Positions 18,390 to 26,261 of a DNA stretch of 64,000 nucleotides are shown one piece after another. The DNA comes from an uncultured Sphingobacteriales bacterium (lineage in GTDB: Bacteria; Bacteroidota; Bacteroidia; Chitinophagales; Chitinophagaceae), in assembly GCA_937871285.1 (NCBI GenBank), contig CALMQS010000123.1, positions 1 to 64,000 on the forward strand, given 5' to 3'. The number at the start of each line of letters is the position of its first letter. The stretch's first letter is position 1. Both the position numbers and the translations under genes were made by a program. Below the pieces are notes generated by a model, which saw nothing but the letters and a program-made list of their open reading frames with translations, was not told where the DNA came from and made no database searches.

Positions 18390-18420
18390 AAATCAGGCCC
18401 GTGATTCACGGGCTTGATTT
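18390..18420 (+). terminator. Rho-independent terminator after the TonB receptor gene
   Basis: An almost perfect inverted repeat, AAATCAGGCCCGTGA followed directly by TCACGGGCTTGATTT, lies 100 bases after the receptor stop. It is GC-rich in the middle and runs into T-rich sequence. It also separates the receptor from the mosaic pseudogene read from the other strand. Confidence 0.6.
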
Positions 18421-18435
18421 TCATCATCCTCCACC

Positions 18436-19099
18436 TCACTTAGCTTTGAGTTCCTTTCCCGATCTTTTTGCCTTTTGGTGTTCCAGGCCTAAAACAACAA
18501 CCATTTTCCCATCGCAAATAAATTGCTGCAGTTCAAAGCTGATTATTTCTGTTTGTGTGGGGATGTTATTGATAAATGTTCTGACACCTTCGGTTCCCTC
18601 AAATATGGCTTTAGGAATTACCTGGGTTCCGTGGTATATCCAAGTTTTCGGGTACATGCAAAACAAAATCTTCATCTGCAATGATCCGTTCCGAATAACC
18701 GCCGAAAGTTTGTTTGCCCAAATGTTTATTTGCTCCGATATAGGTTTGGATATTTTCCTTTGCACAATATTGTTCTAATCCATCTTTGCAGTATTTGCAC
18801 TCACGGCAACTATCCACCATGCAACCTACGCCTTCAAGATTAAACCGCAATTTTCTTTTTCCATTTGCAATTAAATTAACCGCCCTTGCTTTTTCTCCCT
18901 GTTTAATCGCTTCATTGGCTATTCCCATTTGATCAAATATCTCCAATGAACGTGCATGTATGACTAATGCTCTTGACTGTGTAGTGTGATCTTCATTTTT
19001 ATCAATAATGCGAAACGGCACCTGGAACATTGCCAGTTGGGCTGCCATCATTAAGCCTGACGGCCCTGCACCAGAGATTAATACCGTAGGATTATTCAT
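18436..19099 (-). pseudogene. Mosaic of three gene fragments: FAD monooxygenase, zinc alcohol dehydrogenase, NTF2-like protein
   Basis: Read from the ATG at 19099, the first 90 or so codons are the FAD-binding start of an aromatic-ring monooxygenase (TVLISGAGPSGLMMAAQLA, then ARSLEIFDQMGI). At about 18830, next to the shared residues GVG, the frame switches without interruption to the structural-zinc lobe of a YahK/CAD-type alcohol dehydrogenase (DSCRECKYCKDGLEQYC, then GGYSERI and VPENLDI). At about 18645 the homology moves to another frame that encodes the middle of a SnoaL/NTF2-like protein (VIPKAIFEGTEGVRTFI, ICDGKMVVVLG), ending at 18436. None of the parents is complete, so this is debris of deletion events. 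It is divergent from the ArsR operon. Confidence 0.7.
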
Positions 19100-19174
19100 T
19101 TTAATTATCAGAAAGTTATGCCATAATCTCTTGGGAGCCATATTTCTGCATGGTAAAACTGAATAGAGTCATGT

Positions 19175-19194
19175 ATTTAAGCATTTGCTTAAAT
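19175..19194. promoter_or_regulatory. Palindromic operator upstream of arsR-type gene
   Basis: ATTTAAGC-ATTT-GCTTAAAT is an 8-bp perfect inverted repeat with a 4-base spacer, 36 bases before the ATG at 19231. Size and position fit an ArsR/SmtB-family operator that is released when metal binds the repressor. Autoregulation is inferred. Confidence 0.6.
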
Positions 19195-19230
19195 GCGAAA
19201 AAAAGCTTTTCTTTGTTTCATAATTGCTTT

Positions 19231-19608
19231 ATGGAACCAACAAAATGTATCAGGGTATTTGCTGATCAGGCACAGATCAGCGAATGCAAAAACAAGCTAA
19301 AGGCAAATGCGCTTTCATTTTCCCAATTGAGCAAAGTCCTTGAACTGGCAGGCAACGAAGTTCGTCTGAAAATACTATATCTGTTGGAAGAAGAAACTGA
19401 GCTTTGTCCTTGTGATATCAGCGATATTTTAGGTATGTCTATTCCGGCTGTATCTCAGCATTTGCGCAAATTAAAAGATGGAAATATTATTGAATCAAGA
19501 CGGGAAGGTCAGACTATTTATTACTCGCTTAAAGAAGAACACCTGAAGGTTCTGAAGCCATTTTTCAAATATATCAATCAGCAAAATTTAAAGAGTCAAA
19601 CGGTATGA
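19231..19608 (+). CDS. ArsR/SmtB-family metal-responsive repressor
   Basis: The ATG at 19231 gives 125 residues beginning MEPTKCIRVFADQ; the longer frame from 19150 would include the operator, so it is rejected. A winged helix covers about residues 30-105 (LAGNEVRLKILYLLEEETELCPCDI, then the recognition helix MSIPAVSQHLRKLKDG). ELCPCD corresponds to the alpha-3 metal site (ELCVCD in ArsR/CadC), and Cys6 and another N-terminal cysteine in SECKNK could add ligands. The stop overlaps the MerTP start by 4 bases, so regulator and transporter are coupled. The inducer is probably Hg(II), judged from the neighbour. Confidence 0.85.
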   Translation: MEPTKCIRVFADQAQISECKNKLKANALSFSQLSKVLELAGNEVRLKILYLLEEETELCPCDISDILGMSIPAVSQHLRKLKDGNIIESRREGQTIYYSLKEEHLKVLKPFFKYINQQNLKSQTV

Positions 19609-20237
19609 CAAGGATAAAATCACTTGACACATTTACAGGTGCAGGTGTTCTATCTGCTATAGCAGCTTCGCTTTGTTGTATAACACCGGTTATTGCATTA
19701 TTAGCCGGGAGCAGCAGTGTAGCCGCTAATTTTTCCTGGCTTGAACCAGCAAGACCTTATTTAATAGGATTATCAATTGCTGTATTAGCATTTGCCTGGT
19801 ATCTTAAATTAAAACCAGCTAAAACAAATGATGTGGATTGTAATTGCGAAACAACAAAGAAGGTTTCATTCCTTCAATCCAAAACCTTTTTGGTGATAGT
19901 AACTGTTTTTGCTATTCTAATGATGACTTTCCCATTGTATGCAAAAGTGTTTTATCCAAAACCAAAAGTGCAGGCAGCAACAGTTGTAGCCGTTGATAAC
20001 AAACAACAGGCAAAATTCACCATACAAGGCATGACCTGTGAGGCTTGCGAAGAGCATGTAAATAATGAGTTGTCAAAAGTAACAGGTGTAGTAAGTTACA
20101 AAACTTCTTATGCCACACGGAGCAGCTTAGTAGATTTTGATAGATCAAAAGTTAATGAATCTGCTATTGAAACTGCAATTAATAAAACAGGTTACAAAGT
20201 AAAAAGTTATGTCCTTGTAAAACCCCCGGCTCAATAA
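19605..20237 (+). CDS. merTP: Mercuric transport fusion protein MerTP
   Basis: A 210-residue fusion. The N-terminal half is MerT-like with membrane helices and a CC pair in the first (AASLCCITPVIALLAG), a second Cys pair in the loop (VDCNCETT), and a further helix. The C-terminal half is a MerP-like HMA domain with GMTCEACEEHV. MerT imports Hg(II) and hands it to a cytosolic reductase in classical mer operons. No merA is present in the window. The gene overlaps arsR by 4 bases and is followed after 56 bases by the GDCCVxC gene. Confidence 0.85.
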   Translation: MTRIKSLDTFTGAGVLSAIAASLCCITPVIALLAGSSSVAANFSWLEPARPYLIGLSIAVLAFAWYLKLKPAKTNDVDCNCETTKKVSFLQSKTFLVIVTVFAILMMTFPLYAKVFYPKPKVQAATVVAVDNKQQAKFTIQGMTCEACEEHVNNELSKVTGVVSYKTSYATRSSLVDFDRSKVNESAIETAINKTGYKVKSYVLVKPPAQ

Positions 20238-20293
20238 ATGCTTATAGTGCAGTTTGTAAAAACGGCAAATCCTGCTTCGAAAAACAATAGATT

Positions 20294-20509
20294 ATGGAAA
20301 CGACTGTAATACTCCAATCAACAATCACCTGCCCACATTGCGGTTTTCAGAAAGAAGAAACAATGCCTGTAGATGCTTGTCAATATTTTTATAAGTGTAC
20401 AAATTGTGAAACTATCCTAAAACCAAAGCAGGGAGATTGCTGTGTATTTTGCAGTTATGGAAATGTGGCTTGTCCACCAATACAGTTGAATAAATCATGT
20501 TGTACATAA
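20294..20509 (+). CDS. GDCCVxC-domain small cysteine-rich protein
   Basis: A 71-residue cytosolic protein with four Cys pairs or clusters: CPHCG, CTNC, the signature GDCCVFCSYG, and C-terminal CPPIQ...CCT. The GDCCVxC family is regularly encoded next to MerTP and ArsR genes in Bacteroidota; its biochemical role is unknown but thiol-based mercury binding is likely. It lies between merTP and the VOC gene, with only one base separating it from the latter. Confidence 0.8.
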   Translation: METTVILQSTITCPHCGFQKEETMPVDACQYFYKCTNCETILKPKQGDCCVFCSYGNVACPPIQLNKSCCT

Positions 20510-20510
20510 T

Positions 20511-20924
20511 ATGAAAATGATAAAGACCATTCCTGCCCTTCCTGTTCAGGATATAAAACAATCAATGGAATTCTATACAACTAAGCTGGGCTTTACAATT
20601 CGTCATCATGATGATGGCTTCGTCATAGCTGTTCGTGATGAAGTCGAAATACATTTATGGAAGTCAGGAGATGAAACCTGGAAAACCAAGGGAGCGGCTT
20701 TGGCTGCAGAGCCTATTTGCAGCGGTGCTGAAAGTTTCTTAGCCGGTACCGCCAGTTGCCGTATTGAAGTACAAGGTATCAATGAGTTGTTTGAAGAATA
20801 TAAAAAGCAAGGTGTCATTTATAATCCTGATACGGTTGTTGAAACTCAACCCTGGGGAACAAGGGAGTTTCCGGCATTGGACCATCACCGCAACTTGCTC
20901 ACATTTTATGAACGTACTGAGTAG
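20511..20924 (+). CDS. VOC-family protein (bleomycin-resistance/glyoxalase fold)
   Basis: The 137-residue product starts MKMIKTIPALPVQDIKQSMEFYTTKLGF, the first beta-alpha-beta module of a VOC domain, with the second module from SCRIEVQGINELFEEYKKQG. Such dimeric proteins bind hydrophobic or metal-chelating drugs or act as lyases. It is the last gene of the arsR-merTP operon and starts one base after the preceding stop. A link with organomercurial handling is possible but nothing in the sequence proves it. Confidence 0.75.
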   Translation: MKMIKTIPALPVQDIKQSMEFYTTKLGFTIRHHDDGFVIAVRDEVEIHLWKSGDETWKTKGAALAAEPICSGAESFLAGTASCRIEVQGINELFEEYKKQGVIYNPDTVVETQPWGTREFPALDHHRNLLTFYERTE

Positions 20925-20953
20925 TCGCACCAGGTATGCCCTTTTATAGTTGC

Positions 20954-20983
20954 ATAAAAAAAGGGTGCTTTACAGCAGCCCTT
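20954..20983 (-). terminator. Rho-independent terminator of radC
   Basis: Read on the minus strand: AAGGG, one bulged C, TGCT, loop GTAA, AGCA, CCCTT, followed by a run of seven T. The stem overlaps the radC stop codon at 20970-20972. It also lies downstream of the convergent VOC gene. Confidence 0.65.
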
Positions 20984-21440
20984 CGTCAGCAAAGGAGTAA
21001 TAGTTTTCTACGCTGACGATGATATGATCAATCAAATGAATTTCAAGATACCTCGCCGCTTCTTTAATTTTATAAGTCAGTTCTACATCCGCCCTGCTTG
21101 GCTTTATACTGCCTGACGGATGATTATGGCTTAGAACAAGGGCACAGGCACCCGCCTTCAAAGCAGCTATCAGAATGAGACGGGGATCAGCGACAGTGCC
21201 GGTTATTCCGCCGCTGGAAACGGGGTAGATTCCCAATACCTTATTACTTCTGTTAAGAAGCAACACCTTAAATTCTTCCTGCAATTCTATCAGTTCCTTG
21301 TTCCATAATTGCAAAAAGAGTTCATACATGTCAGATGAACTTTGCACTTTAGGGCGTTCAGACAGCTTCACCTTTGTTTTATAAACAAGTTCTACTTCGG
21401 CTACCTGTGTCCATGCTAATTGAGTGTTTGTACTTTCCAT
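20970..21440 (-). CDS. radC: RadC/MPN-family JAB domain protein
   Basis: A 156-residue short RadC. It contains the MPN/JAMM-like motif HNHPSGSIKPSRAD in a 120-residue JAB fold and lacks the helix-hairpin-helix N-terminus of the longer chromosomal RadC. Short forms of this type are common on Bacteroidota integrative elements and plasmids, which fits the mobile context here. The zinc ligands His, His and Asp are present. Its function is unknown despite the DNA-repair name. A small frame at 21482-21628 precedes it on the same strand. Confidence 0.8.
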   Translation of the reverse strand: MESTNTQLAWTQVAEVELVYKTKVKLSERPKVQSSSDMYELFLQLWNKELIELQEEFKVLLLNRSNKVLGIYPVSSGGITGTVADPRLILIAALKAGACALVLSHNHPSGSIKPSRADVELTYKIKEAARYLEIHLIDHIIVSVENYYSFADEGLL

Positions 21441-21481
21441 AATTCATTGTTTTAAAGTGATTGAAATAAATTAGGAAAGCA

Positions 21482-21628
21482 CTACCGGCCCGCGCCGGAT
21501 TTGCGCAAAGAGGAACGCAATAAATGAAGGCCTTGTGCGAAAGGATCAGTGTTTATGGCGTAGTTCCTTGCCAGCATATCCCAGGCAAGGACCGAACTTT
21601 GTGAAATAATTGATGCAATAACTTCATG
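21482..21628 (-). CDS. Hypothetical 48-residue protein
   Basis: An ATG frame of 48 codons (MKLLHQLFHKSSVLAWDMLA...) ends 41 bases before radC. The composition is protein-like, with an amphipathic middle (LARNYAINTDPFAQGLHLL) and a basic end. I do not recognise it and cannot show that it is expressed. The rest of the gap 21441-21808 holds nothing that I can support. Confidence 0.3.
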   Translation of the reverse strand, partial: HEVIASIISQSSVLAWDMLARNYAINTDPFAQGLHLLRSSLRKSGAGR

Positions 21629-21808
21629 ATGCTTAAAACACTCAATAGCGCATGTTCTAAAAAGGAAAGGTTAGAAGTTAAAAAAAAGGCAGCATTTTAA
21701 GAACAGTAAAGGCAGCTTGCCTTATGCCGTGAGTTTATACTACTATTGCGAATCTGCGGTTGCTTTATTTACTGCAACATGCGACTGACAAATCTATAAA
21801 TAGGTTAT

Positions 21809-22936
21809 TTAAAGCAGTGTTAGCAAATATCCAAGCAATGCACCGCCTGAAACAATGAAAGCAGTATTCATCTTTTTGAAATAACTGGTAATAAAAAAAC
21901 TGATCATTGCTATCAAAATTGTTCTCCAGTCCAACAGAGTTGCTCTGCCCATTTCAATGATTACTGATAAAATAATAGCTATGGAGACGATGTTGATGGT
22001 ATCCAGGAATGCTGACATCAATGCGGACTTCCTTAGTTTAGGTATTAATGGATTGAGAAAAGCAACCAATAAAAAAGAGGGGGCAAAAATACCTGCAGTT
22101 GCTGCAATAGCACCGTTTATTCCGTTGATTTGCCAACCAATGAAAGTAGCTGACGAAAAAACCGGACCTGGTGTAAACTGACCAACTGCAATAGCATCTA
22201 TCAATTGTTGCTTGCTAAGTATTCCTTTAGCAACGAACTCAGCATCCAAAAACGCAAAGAGTACATAACCACTGCCATAAAGAAGGGAACCTATCTTTAG
22301 AAAAATCCAAAATAATCTGAAGTCTGTTGAATGAACAGGTGCATTCGAAATTTGCAATAGAACAAAAGGAAAGACACCATTAACAGATTTCCCGGGCGAC
22401 TTAAAAAGATGTAGTAAGATGCCTGCCAATCCACCGCCAAAGAGCGCATATATTTCATTGAATCCTGCCAGTACCGCAACTGCCGCCAATAATCCAATGA
22501 CGCCTAATTCTATACTTTTTAAAGCTTTTCGGCCCAACCTGATCATGAGGGAAACTATTACAGCTATGATGGCTGGCTGAATACCATACAGAAAGGGTTT
22601 TACCTGGGGCAGTTGACCATAGCTTTGGTAAGCCCATGCAAAGGCTGCTGTAATTAATACCGCGGGTATGATAAAACAGCAACCGGCAACAATCAAACCT
22701 TTCCATCCTGCTCTTTCATGGCCAATGTGCATGGTCATTTCAGTAGAATTGGGGCCGGGTATTAAATTGGTTGCGCCTACTAAATCTAAAAAATGATCTT
22801 CGGTCATCCAACCCTTTTTCCTTACCACTTCTTCTTCCATCATAGCAATATGCACAGCGGGGCCACCAAAGCCAATCGTACCTAATTTTAGAAATAATTT
22901 TGCTATTTCCGCCAGTGAACTCCCTTCCGTTTTCAC
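21809..22936 (-). CDS. chrA: Chromate/anion efflux transporter, long-chain CHR family
   Basis: A 375-residue membrane protein with two CHR halves: GFGGPAVHIAMMEEEVVRKKGW and LVGATNLIPGPNSTEMTMHIG in the first, and FLKIGSLLYGSGYVLFAFLDAEFV with AVGQFTPGPVFSSATFIGWQ in the second. About ten membrane segments and the two PGP motifs match ChrA, which exports chromate by proton antiport. The length is normal. It is 5 bases after a small upstream gene on the same strand. Activity toward chromate is family inference. Confidence 0.88.
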   Translation of the reverse strand: MKTEGSSLAEIAKLFLKLGTIGFGGPAVHIAMMEEEVVRKKGWMTEDHFLDLVGATNLIPGPNSTEMTMHIGHERAGWKGLIVAGCCFIIPAVLITAAFAWAYQSYGQLPQVKPFLYGIQPAIIAVIVSLMIRLGRKALKSIELGVIGLLAAVAVLAGFNEIYALFGGGLAGILLHLFKSPGKSVNGVFPFVLLQISNAPVHSTDFRLFWIFLKIGSLLYGSGYVLFAFLDAEFVAKGILSKQQLIDAIAVGQFTPGPVFSSATFIGWQINGINGAIAATAGIFAPSFLLVAFLNPLIPKLRKSALMSAFLDTINIVSIAIILSVIIEMGRATLLDWRTILIAMISFFITSYFKKMNTAFIVSGGALLGYLLTLL

Positions 22937-22941
22937 CTTGT

Positions 22942-23154
22942 TTAGTTTTTCCAGGCAGGTTCATTTTTTTGTTCGTAATCTGTAAATGCTTTCTTAAGCC
23001 CGGTAATCACTTCTGCGCAGACTTCAAAAAGCGCCTTACCCGATGGATCATCCATTTTCTCAACATCCCTGCGCAAATGATCTATAAGTGTGTCAAATTC
23101 TTTCTTCACATTAGATGTATGCTCCAGCGGATTGCTTGTGTTTTCATTTTTCAT
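22942..23154 (-). CDS. Hypothetical small acidic helical protein
   Basis: From the ATG at 23154 this encodes 70 residues beginning MKNENTSNPLEHTSNVKKEFDTLIDHLRRDVEKM, predicted mostly helical with no signal or membrane segment. Upstream frame extension to 23190 adds twelve residues of less likely content. It lies 42 bases after the hemerythrin gene and 5 bases before chrA, so it is likely in the same transcript. I do not recognise a domain. Confidence 0.5.
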   Translation of the reverse strand: MKNENTSNPLEHTSNVKKEFDTLIDHLRRDVEKMDDPSGKALFEVCAEVITGLKKAFTDYEQKNEPAWKN

Positions 23155-23196
23155 AATTTCTCTTTTAAAGATTAAATATTTCATGATCAAAATAAA

Positions 23197-23928
23197 CTAC
23201 GCCTGTGGGGTAAATTGAGCCAGCTCGTAAATGTTTAAAGACTTTTCTATGGCAGCTACTTTTTCCACCATTGTTTCAAAGCCATTTTCGCCAAAGAGCC
23301 TGTGTTCATTTTTTTCAAATTCTTCACCCAGGCTATCATACTCATGTTTTGAAACGATTTTTCTGAATGCCGGAAACAGAACCATGTCCTCTCTTGCTTC
23401 ATGAGGACGGTACATGGCATTAAAACTGGTAAGGCATTGCGCCAATTCTTGATTTTCGGTTTCACTGGCGGTGGTTGATTTGGTAAGTTGTATGATCTGA
23501 TCAGTTAATCTTCTGCCTGCCTGGTGCTGTTGCAAAAGCACCTGCACCAAACCGGTTAACTGGTTGGCCTTTTGAAAGCGGGGAAACAAATAATTTTCTT
23601 CCTGTTTTTCGTGATAATCCTCTACAAATGTTCGGATGATGCCAGCGGCATTGGCTAAGGTTTCCTTCGGGAAGGACTCTTTATTGGCAAGATGCACTTT
23701 GCAGGTATCATAAATAAGCAATATCCTATTCAATAAGCCGTGTTCCTGCATTAAATCTTCAGGTGGTGAAACTTCCTGCCCTTCACCTTCTTCTTCCTCT
23801 TGGTCTCTACAACCTGGTAGCAAACTTATCCCGGTGATGCCAGAAAAAGTTACGATCAATCCTCTCTTTACAAAGGTTCGCCTGTGCGTGGAAGAACTTT
23901 CATTTTGCTGATTTGCTTCCTGTTTCAT
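23197..23928 (-). CDS. Exported hemerythrin-domain lipoprotein
   Basis: The ATG at 23928 gives 243 residues. A twin-arginine signal (RRTFVKRG) leads to a lipobox (LLPGC), then a Glu-rich linker. The HHE cation-binding domain follows with His and Glu ligands in LMQEHGLLNRILLIYD, FVEDYHEKQEENYLFPRF, LLQQHQAGRRL and RPHEAREDMVLFPAF. Such a diiron protein binds O2, NO or peroxide. Tat export of a metalloprotein agrees with cytoplasmic metal loading. The gene overlaps the end of the DoxX gene by 29 bases. A role in oxidative or metal stress is inferred. Confidence 0.8.
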   Translation of the reverse strand: MKQEANQQNESSSTHRRTFVKRGLIVTFSGITGISLLPGCRDQEEEEGEGQEVSPPEDLMQEHGLLNRILLIYDTCKVHLANKESFPKETLANAAGIIRTFVEDYHEKQEENYLFPRFQKANQLTGLVQVLLQQHQAGRRLTDQIIQLTKSTTASETENQELAQCLTSFNAMYRPHEAREDMVLFPAFRKIVSKHEYDSLGEEFEKNEHRLFGENGFETMVEKVAAIEKSLNIYELAQFTPQA

Positions 23929-24277
23929 ATCGTTTATTTTGAAGATGTGCAATCTTTTTATCTATTGAGTAATTGCCGCCGCCGTAAATAAGAAGGTAAA
24001 CCAACAGGATCGTCATAACAAAATCAGTCCTGTATTCATGGGCCATTGACCAAAATCCCTTATTTGTAAGAATAGGTATTTTAGTAGAGATAAAGGCTAC
24101 TACCATTATTATTAGCAGCGGGATAGCAGCAAAGCGGGTTAGCAATCCAATTAATAATAAGATGCCGCAAATGATTTCAAATGTACCGGTGAAATAAGCC
24201 CAGAAAGAAGGATTAGTGAGCCCGATTTTTTCGAAACGTCCAGTGCCGGTTGTCTCAGGCGTTATATACTTTTGCAA
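23900..24277 (-). CDS. DoxX-family membrane protein, N-terminus apparently disrupted
   Basis: The intact frame encodes four membrane segments typical of DoxX (FWAYFTGTFEIICGILLLIGLLTR, then PLLIIMVVAFISTK). An ordinary DoxX start is coded upstream in the same frame (DTPTILCRLAVGLIFLSEG) but that frame has no ATG and is closed by a TGA just before it, while an ATG at 24344 is in another frame. Either translation starts at a TTG at 24277 or the gene carries a one-base frameshift. It overlaps the hemerythrin gene. DoxX proteins are thought to support thiol or quinol redox steps. Confidence 0.6.
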   Translation of the reverse strand: MQKYITPETTGTGRFEKIGLTNPSFWAYFTGTFEIICGILLLIGLLTRFAAIPLLIIMVVAFISTKIPILTNKGFWSMAHEYRTDFVMTILLVYLLIYGGGNYSIDKKIAHLQNKRYETGSKSAK

Positions 24278-24448
24278 TCCTTCAGAAAGAAATATTAAAC
24301 CTACGGCTAACCTGCAAAGGATTGTTGGAGTATCGGCCGTTCATATTATCCTGTTCATGCTGCGACAGTATTATGACTGTACTAAGACTTTAGCAAAATT
24401 GATGCAATAAGTTTTGTAAATCATGGTAAAAATGAAAATAGTATGGTA

Positions 24449-24586
24449 TCAGGCATTTGTCAGTCTAAAGGATTGCGGGGTAAATCCTACCAGTTTTTTA
24501 AAATATTTGACAAAATAGGATGGATCTGAAAAATCAAGTGTGAAGGAAATTTCTGGAACAGTTTTATCAGTGTATATGTGCAGTTA
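24449..24586 (-). pseudogene. C-terminal fragment of an AraC-family regulator
   Basis: The frame TDKTVPEISFTLDFSDPSYF followed by VKYFKKLVGFTPQSFRLTNA and a stop is the second helix-turn-helix of an AraC/XylS regulator. The first helix-turn-helix and sensor domain are absent upstream. The gap from 24596 to 24886 contains nothing I can support. It is one of several regulator remnants in this stretch. Confidence 0.65.
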
Positions 24587-24886
24587 AAATAATCCATAGT
24601 CCAGGTAGCGACTGGATTTTGATCACTTTGCATGTCTAAAATTACAGTCTTTCAATGCTAAATTGCGTCAAAATATTCGCTTTCATGGTTTTCATCCTCA
24701 TGGTATTGCAATGACGCTCCTCTCACCAAAATTTGCCTGCGTGTGAAATTTAAAATTGCCGGAAAAGTTTATGTTTTTCCGACAACTTATTTTGGAGGAT
24801 TTTTAAAACGAACACCTATTTATTGGTCATCTTATTTTTCTCTTATTTTTTCATACCCTTTATTACATCCTCTTTGGTCAGCCCTG

Positions 24887-25063
24887 CTATATTTTGTCAG
24901 GATCAGCGGCGTTTTCCTGTGATGAGAAAGTAAGTTTTTGCATATATTCCGGGTTTCCACCATTCATCTTCTCTTTTACAATATCGCCGTAAGCTGTGCA
25001 GGCTTCTTCAACAGTTTTCTTTCCTGTTATAATATTGTGAGCTAAGTTCAAAGCCCCGGGCAT
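24887..25063 (-). CDS. Hypothetical 58-residue protein
   Basis: An ATG frame of 58 codons begins MPGALNLAHNIITGKKTVEE and continues as a mixed charged helix (EACTAYGDIVKEKM) to a TAG. It starts 34 bases after the end of the frameshifted XRE gene on the same strand. I do not recognise it; it could be a fragment of a larger protein. Expression is unproven. Confidence 0.35.
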   Translation of the reverse strand: MPGALNLAHNIITGKKTVEEACTAYGDIVKEKMNGGNPEYMQKLTFSSQENAADPDKI

Positions 25064-25097
25064 TCTTGTCCGGGACTTATAATTTCGATCGGTAATG

Positions 25098-25341
25098 TTA
25101 TAATGGTTTATCCGGCATAAAATCTTTAGGAGAACATTTAAACAATTTAGCTAATTCATTTATGTGCTGGGCATTGTAATTTTGCTCTAAAATTCGGACT
25201 TTCAATATGCCCAATAAATCCAGTTGATAAATTTAGATGAATAGCTATATCTTCCTGGGTCAGGCCATCCCTGTCTCTCAATTTTTTAACCTGAGAAATT
25301 ACAAAATGATCAATTTTACTTTTTTTATTACTCTTTCTCAT
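25098..25341 (-). pseudogene. Frameshifted XRE-family repressor
   Basis: The first 50 codons (MRKSNKKSKIDHFVISQVKK, then the HTH GLTQEDIAIHLNLSTGFIGHIESPN) are a normal Cro/C1 domain. After FRAK at about 25185 the frame ends quickly, while the next frame continues the expected sequence YNAQHINELAKLFKCSPKDFMPDKPL to a stop at 25098. One extra T explains the break. The gene follows two intact XRE genes on the same strand. A sequencing error cannot be excluded. Confidence 0.7.
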
Positions 25342-25405
25342 TATAATTTGCAAGGAATGGAAAGAAATTAGTAGGGCTTCCTATACAGATAAATTGACGT
25401 CCCTT

Positions 25406-25804
25406 CTATTTCTTTGTTTTCTTCACCTCCTCGTACTTCTCTCTTTCTTTCTGCAAAAGCTTTTCGAACATTTCTATTGCTTGTTCAATTGGGAAATTAT
25501 TAAACGTGTGATTATTACTTACAGCACTTGTTTTAACACCGCAGTTTTCATAGAAGTTAATAGTATTATATAAAACGGTTTCTTCATTGAATCTTTTCAA
25601 CCCATCCAATGTCACACCCAATGCTGCTGCTATACCGTCCAATCTCTGATCATCAATTTGTTCGGTTTGTTCCATTTTTGATACAGCCTGTTTGGATATA
25701 TGCAATGCCTCACCTAGTTCAGTTTGCGTCATTCCACGGAGCCGACGAACTCTCTCAATCTTTCTGCCCATGTGAACAATATTAGCATAGTCTTTTGTTT
25801 CCAT
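25406..25804 (-). CDS. XRE-family transcriptional regulator
   Basis: The 132-residue protein has a Cro/C1 helix-turn-helix at about residues 12-70 (IERVRRLRGMTQTELGEALHISKQAVSKMEQ) and a C-terminal charged coiled coil (IEQAIEMFEKLLQKEREKYEE). The layout is the same as that of the upstream XRE protein (HTH, variable middle, coiled coil starting IELYERLLQSEREK), so the two are paralogues and may form heterodimers. It begins 30 bases after the upstream stop and is probably in the same operon. Confidence 0.75.
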   Translation of the reverse strand: METKDYANIVHMGRKIERVRRLRGMTQTELGEALHISKQAVSKMEQTEQIDDQRLDGIAAALGVTLDGLKRFNEETVLYNTINFYENCGVKTSAVSNNHTFNNFPIEQAIEMFEKLLQKEREKYEEVKKTKK

Positions 25805-25834
25805 TGCCTGCGAATATTAAACGAATGAAAAAAA

Positions 25835-26239
25835 TTATTTTCCCTCTTTTAAGATATCTATCTTCTCCCTTTCACTTTGTAATAGCCGTTCGTATAACTC
25901 AATAATTTTATCAACTGGATTAACCTGTTGTGAAATAGCGTAAGTAGTTGCTCCTTCAGATATTGTTGCCTCCCGATAATTATGATGATTGATATTATAA
26001 ACAGATCTTTCCAAGTCGAAGCTTCTTATTAATTCCGGTGAAACACCTAATGCATCGGCAATTTGTTTCAACAAGCCGTCTTCAATATCTTCTTGTTGTT
26101 CGATTTTTGAAATTGTTTGTTGGCTCATGTTTAAGTCAGAAGCTAAGGCATCCTGTTTTACGCCCAAGTAAACACGAACTCGTTGAAGATTCTGACCAAT
26201 ATGTTTTTTAACTGGTTGTTCCATTGTCTCTGTTTCCAT
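25835..26239 (-). CDS. XRE-family transcriptional regulator
   Basis: The ATG at 26239 is used (METETMEQPVKKHIGQNLQRV), giving 134 residues; the longer frame from 26371 would span the operator repeats. The helix-turn-helix is QDALASDLNMSQQTISKIEQ, followed by LGVSPELIRSF and a coiled-coil end. It is the first gene of a three-gene XRE run and is divergent from the sigma factor gene. Regulation of both directions through the repeats at 26262-26323 is inferred. Confidence 0.75.
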   Translation of the reverse strand: METETMEQPVKKHIGQNLQRVRVYLGVKQDALASDLNMSQQTISKIEQQEDIEDGLLKQIADALGVSPELIRSFDLERSVYNINHHNYREATISEGATTYAISQQVNPVDKIIELYERLLQSEREKIDILKEGK

Positions 26240-26261
26240 AAAATAGTTTTTTGTAAATGTA

